Below, in pieces: positions 55,926 to 64,000 of a DNA stretch of 64,000 bases. The stretch is from Flaccisagitta enflata (Eukaryota > Chaetognatha > Sagittoidea > Aphragmophora). Position 1 is the stretch's first letter. Each line of letters starts with the position of its first letter. The stretch lies in NCBI GenBank assembly GCA_965153355.1, contig OZ231128.1:4650001-4714000 (forward strand), read 5' to 3'. The notes beneath the pieces were generated by a model that worked only from the letters and a program-made list of their open reading frames with translations, searched no databases and was not told the origin of the DNA. The position numbers and the translations under genes are program-made.

Positions 55926-56069
55926 TTCTAAAAAAGGTGTATTTTAGAATTGTCCTGCAAGATTTGGTATTGACTCATTTTTCATCATATAGGACAGGGT
56001 ATTCTACATTGGGAATGATGTTTGTCATAGCCCTATCTATGAAAGGGGCAGAAGATACAGGATTAAACA

Positions 56070-56585
56070 AGGCATCCAAGGATTGCACATGATCAGCGGT
56101 ACCCGATGCCTGGCTTGGAGTGATAAGCTGAAGAAGTGGGGCGAGAGCAGAGTAGCGGCCCCAAAGGACTGATGTCCTGTAAGATACAGGGGTGAATTAC
56201 CTTACATCCGCCCATCTTGAGAGGTAAGATTTAAGGCTTGAGAGGGCAATTTTGAGGCCTCATAGGGCTTATTTCAGGCCAGAGGAGGCTAGATACAAGC
56301 TTGGGATGGTTGATTTTTGATCTAAGAGAGCTAATTGTGGGCTAAAGAAGGCTCATTTTTGGCCTTAGAGGGTTAATTTTGGATGAAAGAGACTTTTTTG
56401 GACTTGAGAAGGGTGATTTTAGGTCTGAGAGGGTTGATTTGAGCCTCTTTGGACTGATTTCTGGCCTGAAAGACCCCCATTTCAGCTTGAGAAGCCTTGG
56501 GAGGGACAGACAGACAGACGGATGCAAGGAAATTCATCCCTGTGTCCTGCAGGACATCGGCCCTTAGGGGCCTCTGCCAAAGAAG
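56070..56585 (+). repeat. Family Z element, copy 11 (diverged)
   Basis: GGATTGCACATGATCAGCGG, TACCCGATGCCTGGCTTGGA, GTAGCGGCCCCAAAGGACTG and ATGTCCTGTAAGATACAGG open it. Diverged GGCTTGAGAGGGCAATTTTG units follow, then GTGTCCTGCAGGACATCGGC and CCTTAGGGGCCTCTGCC. The GACGTCTGG part of the end is lost. Confidence 0.8.
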
Positions 56586-57261
56586 TATCTTTAATTCTTT
56601 ATGGAAATTGTTGCTGAACATAATTGGGTAATTTGGAATCAAAGAGGAAATGAGTCTTTATCATCTTATGAGTCTTTATGATCGATGCCAAACTATTAAA
56701 AAACCTCAAAACAAATGACACTAGTTTTTTGAAACAATTTGTGCCGAGGTCAAGTATCCTGGATCATATAGCAGGAGCTAAGGGTGACAAAACTGTCATC
56801 TCTTCGATACCAAAAAATGTCATGGCCAGCTACTCCCTCCCTTCTCCCCCTAAGTCCTCTCAACACTGTCCTCCATATGATGTTTGCCCATGAACTATGA
56901 TTTAAAGCAAAACTGTTCATGACTCCACTTACTCGTCTTCATTTTCATTGTTTTCAATGTTTTCCTCAGCTTGTTATCCAAGTGCGCTGCTATGGAGATA
57001 ATCAGAGTCTTGTCATACTGTTATGTTTGTCAGTTCATGTTGTTTTATTTTTCCGTTTTTGGATTTTTCACATGACCAAAAAAAAATTGATTACCATTTT
57101 ACGCTGATACACAATTAATTGCAATGATTTAGGATGAGGTGTCTTATTTACTCTTGAGAAGTGATCTTGTCCTTTCTTTGTTGTGAAGCTTATAGATAGT
57201 TGGGGCCTTGTGACAATCGGCTTATCAGGCATAGAGCACCAGGTAATCTGTAATGTAAAAC
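56586..57261. other. No gene seen
   Basis: One plus-strand open frame (56678-56893) has no recognisable features or splice context. The rest is AT-rich. Confidence 0.4.
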
Positions 57262-57516
57262 AGTGAGATTAAACCCCGAGGATGCTCGGAATCACTTGGG
57301 TTTTGCTCGGGGTTGCTCGGGGTGCTCCGGGGTTGCTAGGGGTTGATGTTATTGTTTGTCATGTAGTGAAGTACTATTGTTATTGTTCATAGTGTAGTCA
57401 TTGTTTCAAACAATGCAACCCCGAGCAACCCTGAGCAAACCCCATGCCACCCGGAGCTTGAGTTGCTTGGGGTTGATTTGGAGTTCAACCCCGAGCAACC
57501 CCTACGGTTTTATCTC
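57262..57516. repeat. Inverted repeat with GGGGTTGCTCGGGG arms
   Basis: GTGAGATTAAACCCCGAG at the left pairs with GGTTTTATCTCAC at the right. Inside, three GCTCGGGGTTGCTCGGGGTG-type units on the left are mirrored by CAACCCCGAGCAACC units on the right, around GTTATTGTTTGTCATGTAGT / ATGTTATTGTTCATAGTGTA. GC-rich arms in an AT-rich setting. Confidence 0.8.
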
Positions 57517-57619
57517 ACCCCAGATAACACAGGGTGTAGAGTTCTACTGAGGTAAATCATCACTGCTTCGTTAACATGCTACAATAACTTGTGGTAATGT
57601 GCACTCAACAATTTTGTAC

Positions 57620-57730
57620 CAGGGCCGATCACAGACAGGCCCAGCCTTGCGACAAAAGACAGGCAGGACCCCACTCACCCCATGCCCCACCTCTTACTTT
57701 TCACTTTTTAGTCGCAGATTAGCGCACATA
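57620..57730 (+). repeat. Family B remnant
   Basis: AGGCCCAGCCTTGCGACAAA, GACAGGCAGGACCCC, CCCCATGCCCCACC and TTTTTAGTCGCAGATTAGCG are diverged family B phrases. Confidence 0.45.
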
Positions 57731-57820
57731 GAAAATAAATTTTGTTAAAGAGTTGAGACAAAGTTTTGTTTTCTGCATAAGAATTACTTTTCCAAAGGTT
57801 TTGTTACTCATTAATTGTCA

Positions 57821-58423
57821 GGTCGTACAATATGATGGGAGCAAAGACGACCTAGATTAGAGGATAAATTTTAGGTATCATTATTTGATTTTATTTGTAA
57901 AAAAATTAGGATCTATGCTAATTAAAGGTTGCTTTATTGTTTGAATATATTTGCTTCTCTCATCCTTCAACTTGTGACTTGAATTCATCAGGACTTCATT
58001 TTTCAATATTTTAACATAGTTCATTAGATCGGGTTAAAAAATCTTATATAATTTAAAAGAAAAAAAATCAGTTGAATTGGACCATTTTTACAGGTTTTAT
58101 GCCTGTTTTAAGCTTTGCCCAGATACTTATTTACATAATTATTCTGTTTGAAAAATAACTGTAAAACCTATAAAAATAGTCCAATTAACCTGATTTTTTT
58201 TTAGAAATATAAAATTTTTTTAGCTCGATCTGATGGTTAGAATGTTGAAAAATTAAGTTCTGATACATTCAAGGTATAAGTTAAAAAATGAGGAAAGCTA
58301 ATATATTCAAGCAATATATTTAACTAATATAGATTTTCAATTTTTTTTATAAATCAAATGAAATGAAGTTACTTAAAATCTATCCTCCAGTCTTGGTCGT
58401 CTTTGCTCCCATCGTACTGTACC
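57821..58423. repeat. Foldback element, 603 bp
   Basis: GGTCGTACAATATGATGGGA and GCAAAGACGACCTAGATTAG at the left; CTCCAGTCTTGGTCGTCTTT and GCTCCCATCGTACTGTACC at the right. Inner arms also pair (GACCATTTTTACAGGTTTTA / AAAACCTATAAAAATAGTCC). ACCTAAAATTGGATAGGTGA directly after the right end is repeated at 58916. Confidence 0.85.
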
Positions 58424-59216
58424 TAAAATTGGATAGGTGAGCATATGAATGGAAGTATATGATATATGGAAATAAGTATTTTGTCTAAGATCACTGTTTA
58501 TAAAAACATCAGCCTCAGATTTGGTGAAAAAATGAGAACATCCAAAGAACATGCCCAGGCTCAGATGTCGGTAAAAATATGTTCTATGATACTTTTGATA
58601 TGAATTTTTAACAAAACTATAAAAGAAAGTTGTACAGAAACGAATCCTCCAACCTAAACAATTCAATCAGTTACTTTCTCTTTTATATTGTTTTTAAATT
58701 TTATAATTTGCAAAGATAAGATTTTATATGGATTGAGAATAAAAAATATCTTTTTCATAGAATATGAATAACAAGTAACTTTGACAGGCCTGTATATTCT
58801 TGAGTTCCCCCCCCCCCCCCCGGTGGGGGAGGGAAATCAAACTTTAAAAAATTGTTCTTATAAAAAATACGGCGTGTAGTTATTCAGTTGAGAACCCTTT
58901 TTTCACCTCAGGTCGTACCTAAAATTGGATAGGTGATTATAATTTATATGAATGGAAGCCTATTCTAACCAGTTGATTTGGAAAACCTATCTGGTAAGAG
59001 CTATTGATTGCACATATCATACGCACACACGCACGTCGCACGCACACAAGCACGTCGCACGCACGCACGTCGCACGCCAACATGTGGCCTCAATTCAATA
59101 GCCTTGATTTGGCGACGACGACCTTTTGTTTTGATTGTGCAAAACAGAAAGCGCTTTTGCGCGACAGTTAAAAACATTAACTTCTCTTGTTTAGGAAAAG
59201 GAAAACAAAATGACTA

Positions 59217-59260
<44 letters not shown>

Positions 59261-59374
59261 AAGAAAGGTGAAAAATTCGAAAAAGGAAGAAAAAGAACAG
59301 AATTAACATGAAAATAAGTGATAATGCTACTTGCAATGATAATTTGTACATCTATGTTACACTTACAGGTTTTT
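58424..59374. other. No gene; short simple repeats
   Basis: A C15-16 run near 58807-58822, GCACGTCGCACGCAC repeats at 59020-59085, and (GA)n at 59219-59257. AT-rich otherwise. No coding signal. Confidence 0.6.
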
Positions 59375-59640
59375 AAGTGCGTCCTCGCACTTCTATAAGA
59401 GGTCATGTCCGTCGGTTGGTCGGTCGGTCGGTAACGCAAACGTTTGAAATGCGCAAAACGGCTCATTCTGACGTATTTCTTCATTCCGATCACCTTTCAT
59501 GCCTTACCACATTCATTTATTCATTCATTCATTCATTCATTCATTCATTCATTCATTCATTCATCAAAAACGTTCATTCACAAGTTCTTAATCAAGCGAG
59601 GCGCACTTATTGGCCTTAACTTGGCCTTGTTATAACGCTT
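59375..59640 (+). repeat. Hairpin-ended element with (ATTC)n, relative of the VNTR unit
   Basis: AAGTGCG-TCCT-CGCACTT (59375-59392), then CTATAAGAGGTCATGTCCGT, GGTTGGTCGGTCGGTCGG, CATTCATTCATTC and a GGCCTTAACTTGGCCTTGTT end. This is the VNTR unit of 27.3-28.3 kb in the opposite orientation, with its own terminus. (AAAG)n follows at 59696-59757. Confidence 0.75.
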
Positions 59641-59696
59641 ATGATTAAGGGGGCATGGACCTCCGAAAATTCGGCAACATTCTGTTATTATTCCGA

Positions 59697-59756
<60 letters not shown>

Positions 59757-60029
59757 GAGTGGGGACAGAATAAAGCAGGGAAAACCCTTTATCCGAGTTC
59801 CGTGCGGGTGAGCTAGGCTAAGCAATTACGACATCATGAACAATCTGGTCTCGTTTGCTATTCACGAGAGGTCAAAATTGAAGTTCTTTTTAGGCAAATT
59901 TGTGAATACGTATGTTACCACGAGTGATTTAGTGAAAGAATCAATGCGAATTTGTATTCCAAAAAAAAGTTGTGAATGATTTTGTAAAAAAACAGAAATT
60001 TCCCTTTTTCCCCCTTCTTCTGTCAAATT

Positions 60030-60072
60030 TTCTTTCTTTCTGTCTCTTTCTTTCTGTCTTACATTCTTTCAT

Positions 60073-60124
<52 letters not shown>

Positions 60125-60833
60125 TATTTCTGTCTTTCTTTCTTTCAGTCATTCTTTTCTTCTTTCAGCCTTTCTTCTTTCTTCTATCTTTTTTCTTTTT
60201 CTCTCTTTCATTCTTTCTTTCTTTCTTTCTGCGTTGCCTGTTGTTTCACAGCCATTGTTTCGTTTTTCTTTCTTTTCTTTCTTTCTTTTTCTTTCTTTCT
60301 TTCTTTTTAGTTATAAGAGGCTTTGTCCATCCGCCCATCCGTCCGTCGGGTCCGTCCATCCATCCGTCGTCCATAATGATGCCAAAAGGGAAAACGACAC
60401 CTCTGCCCACCCGTCCGCAACTGGTGGCCGTGTATCTGGCCTTGTTATTTTTGTCTTTCCTTCATTCTTTCTTTCTCTTCAATTTTCTTTTTTATTCTCT
60501 GATTCTATCTTTTTCTGATTGTTTCTTTCCCTGCTCATTTCTTTTCCTGTTTTATTATTTCATTTTCTTTCTTTCTTTCTCTCTATGTTTCCTTCTTTCT
60601 TTCTTTCTTTCTTCTTTCTGTTTTTCTTTCTTCTTTCTCTCTTTCTTTCTTTCTTTCCATCATTATTTCTTTCTCTTTCTCTCTTTCTTTACTCTTTATC
60701 TATCTTCTCTCTTTCGTTCTTTTCATCTTTCCCTCTTTTTTTCTTTCTTTCTTTCTTTCTTTCTATCTTTCTTTCTCTTTATCTCTTTCTTTCTTTCTTT
60801 CTTTCTCTTTATCTCTTTCTTTCTTTCTCTATC

Positions 60834-60869
<36 letters not shown>

Positions 60870-61125
60870 ACCTTCTTCTTTCTTTAGTTCTTCTTTCTTT
60901 CTGTCTTTCTGTCTCTCTTTCTTTCTTTCTTTCTTTTTTTCTTTCTTCTTTGTTAAAAGGCAATGAAATTGAAAACAATAGAACAACAACATTTGTGGAA
61001 GTTCCACTAAATGCTCTGCCTCTTTTTCTTTTTCCTTCTTTCTCTCTTTCTTTCTTTCTTTCTTTCTTTCTTTCCTTTTCTTTCTTTCTATCTTTCTCTC
61101 TTTCTATCTTTCTTTCTTTCTGTAG
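60030..61125 (+). repeat. (CTTT)n pyrimidine block of about 1.1 kb with an embedded family B copy
   Basis: C/T-only tetranucleotide sequence with TCTTTATC, TTCTGT and similar variants. At 60305-60450 an inverted family B copy is inserted (GTTATAAGAGGCTTTGTCCA, CCATCCGTCCGTC, TGCCCACCCGTCCGCAACTG, CGTGTATCTGGCCTTGTT). Open frames of Phe-Leu-Ser-Phe type are artefacts. Confidence 0.9.
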
Positions 61126-61129
61126 AACT

Positions 61130-62039
61130 CGTACAGCTTCTGCACTTGGCAGCAGAGAACAAAGAACTTTCATGATTTTTGGCTGAAAAAATGAGTGTTA
61201 CTATGGTTACCGATAATTTTAGATTCGCATAGAAAATGAAAACTCCAAAAAATCAAAAACATCAGATGCTAGTAAAATGTCATATGATGGATCTGATGTT
61301 TTTGAAAATGCGAATTTTTCCCCTCTGTTCTCGTATTAAAATTATCCGCTACAAAAATGTTTTTTTCGAAAATTCCTCCTGACACAGCTTTACATAGAAA
61401 AAGGTATAAAAACCATACTTAATTTTGGGCCACATCAATAAGATTTGGTATGCATAATCTGTTGTGTGTCTTCTAACTACAGTTCAAATCTCATGATGTT
61501 ATTCCAACGGGAAGATAGGTTTTTGCAATTTTAAAGTTGAAGTATCCAAAATTTCTAATCTTATTTGTCACACGACCCCCTGATTGTTTTTTTTTTATTA
61601 CGCAAAAATTCTTAAAAACAAAAGTTCACGAAAATTTTTGCATTTACTACTGTAATAAATGAGCAGGTTTAACTGAAAAATTTGGGTCAAATTTCCAATA
61701 TGTAAGGGGAATAAGTTGTGAAAATTCCTGGTGTGAGATCTTTGGCATTAAAATTTATTGCCTTTTCCAGCATAGGTTTATAAACATATAGTTTTTTTTT
61801 TTCACTGAAACGGCCAAAGAAGCCTTGAAATTTTTTTTGGTATAAGATTACATGGTTAGGGATGTAGACGGTTGTTCCTGCGGGCCAAAAACTGTTGTTA
61901 TTATGCCTACAGTAGTACAAAAATGCCTCGAATAACAATCGGGTTTACTCAGTTCTCCATGTCTTACACGGGCAGAGAAAGTTAAGAAAAACTAGTACAT
62001 AATGCAAAAAGACCCATTAATGCCGCGAAAAGCGGAGCA
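61130..62039. other. No gene seen
   Basis: AT-rich. An inverted pair, AAAATCAAAAACATCAGATG and ATCTGATGTTTTTGAAAAT (about 61250-61312), hints at a small foldback. No recognisable frame or RNA gene. Confidence 0.4.
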
Positions 62040-62190
62040 TAACTGACTGACTGATAGACGGACCGACCAACGGCCACAGCAGTTCATACAGTATCGTGTT
62101 GGCGACTAAGGAGTGAACGGAAATACCGACGTAGCCTGTACAGGTGGCAAGTGGCAGCCTGTACAGGTGGCAAATTTGGACAGGAAATCG
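62040..62190 (+). repeat. Family B end and a short tandem duplication
   Basis: ACTGACTGACTGATAGACGG, ACCGACCAACGGCC and GTATCGTGTTGGCGACTAAG are a diverged family B end. GCCTGTACAGGTGGCAA then occurs twice (about 62136 and 62157). Confidence 0.55.
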
Positions 62191-62339
62191 ATGGACTCAT
62201 CATCTTGGTCTTGTTCTTCTTCATGGAGCATGAAGAGGAAATCGATCATCATCTTGGTCTTGTTCTTGTTCTTGTTCTTGTTCTTGTATGCAATGTCGTC
62301 ATCATAACGCGCCCTCTTCTCGCCATCGTCGTTATCCTC

Positions 62340-62960
<621 letters not shown>

Positions 62961-63308
62961 GAAGTAAGTATTTGCATAAGATGTTGAACCCTTTCCCGGA
63001 GTTTTTCGAGACCATGATTTTTGGATTCCTCGGCGAATTTCATGCGGTCTAGCTGAATTTGGCATATTTTTAGCTATTTCGAGATCTTATTTATCTTTAA
63101 AGAACATGAGACCCACCAGTGAATATTTTGCCGTCCATCTTTCCCATGGCAGGAACTAGACTGGCTCATGAAAACTTACGCGTCGAGCCTACAAAATCCG
63201 AAATTCTGTAAAGGGGATGAGGTGAACGGTGGGGAGGTCACTTACGGCCAGAGATGAGCAGGGTTGTTCATTTTTTTACACCCTAAGGCCTTGCAGTTCA
63301 TGATCACC

Positions 63309-63314
<6 letters not shown>
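62961..63314. other. No gene seen
   Basis: Ordinary sequence without an open frame of interest. Confidence 0.4.
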
Positions 63315-63400
<86 letters not shown>

Positions 63401-63450
63401 CAAAAGCGAGCAAAAGAGAGAGAAAGAGAGAGGGAAAGAGAGCGTGCCTT
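63315..63450 (+). repeat. (GA)n microsatellite
   Basis: Perfect GA run to about 63396, then AAGCGAGCAAAAGAGAG-type decay. Confidence 0.95.
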
Positions 63451-63464
63451 TGGCGAACCAAATT

Positions 63465-64000
63465 TACCTTTAATGGCGGCTGTCGCGCGTCGCTGTGAGG
63501 AAACAAGGCCAACACGTGCGGTACATAGATAACTCAAAATGACTTTTATTGACTCAAGATGACTTAAAATGACTCAAGAAGACTTTAAATGACTTTACTA
63601 TCTAGGAAAAAAGGCAACACTTGCAGTTAACAGTGTATTTTCTCCCTTTTGTCCACAGAAGTTATATATTTGATTATTTTTTGTTATTTTCATATCTATA
63701 CTAACCAGAACAAAAGAGAAAAAACAATCTTAAATCCAATCAAGGGACGGCACATTAGGTTTGTTTATTACAATGCGAGGATTTAAGAGGTACTATACGA
63801 ATTTAAAAAAAAGACGCACTTCTGAATGGTTGATTTTGCTATTGAAAATCAAAAAAACTAATCAAAATCTTGGGCATTATGAAGCCCTTGAAAACCTCTT
63901 TCATTTGGCGCCAATCTGGTATCTCTATCTTTTTTCGTTTGGAAATAGCATTAGTTTCAGTAAAAATGTTGCCAAATTTGTTTTTGCAAACCCTTTGAAA
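63465..64000. other. Repeat remnant, then no gene
   Basis: AATGGCGGCTGTCGC and GAGGAAACAAGGCC (63473-63510) recur near 51775 (AATGGCGGCTGTCGCCGTGA). TGACTCAAGATGACTTAAAA units follow at 63540-63595. The rest to the window end is AT-rich, without features. Confidence 0.45.

Overview
This window is nuclear DNA of an invertebrate metazoan. The reasons are intron-split genes with GT/AG borders, metazoan gene families (UBAP2/lingerer, HOIP-like NZF-UBA, proteasome alpha-5, MYND), a non-LTR retrotransposon, and very dense microsatellites and dispersed non-autonomous repeats. I cannot name the species. Coding exons are a few percent of the window. Most long open frames are translated microsatellites and were left out.

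Layout, left to right. (1) About 0.6-14.7 kb, plus strand: a multi-exon gene built from an AT-hook-like first exon (642-722), a 42-nt exon (1803-1844), a large exon (3500-5660), an exon with a one-base frameshift (9882-10736) and a last large exon (12783-14733). All junction phases agree once the frameshift is allowed for. The conserved parts resemble a transposon-derived protein family common in invertebrate genomes. Two exons carry the same 21-bp, in-frame QANSPLT heptad array. (2) 19.07-20.94 kb, minus strand: exon 1 of proteasome alpha-5 lies about 100 bp upstream of five phase-compatible exons with a RanBP2-type NZF finger and a HOIP-like UBA. No RBR ligase module was found. A MYND-finger terminal exon lies just upstream (21250-21486). 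(3) 23.4-28.3 kb: a composite repeat block with inverted arms of about 225 bp, several tandem arrays, and a VNTR of about 296 bp. (4) 28.47-40.70 kb, minus strand: five exons of a UBAP2L/lingerer homologue. (5) 34.95-37.24 kb, plus strand: a LINE with endonuclease and reverse transcriptase, whose 3' end is a 125-bp triplication. (6) 43.8-51.1 kb, plus strand: five exons of a multi-pass membrane protein, possibly a divergent GPCR, with a low-complexity C-terminal tail of about 780 residues. A separate exon at 41254-41517 may or may not belong to it. (7) 51-64 kb: no gene recognised; only foldback elements, dispersed repeats and microsatellites.

Three repeat types dominate. Family Z (about 11 copies) has inverted ends carrying a GGCAGCGGCCCC motif and encloses a minisatellite of about 20 bp. 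Family B (about 200 bp, with a GTGGGCAGGGGC head) ends in a short hairpin whose stem differs between copies but keeps pairing. Several unrelated foldback elements of 300-850 bp (1.56 kb in one case) also occur. The genes show no operon-like joint function; this is a set of independent loci in a repeat-rich landscape. All splice models were made by eye from GT/AG signals and reading phase.
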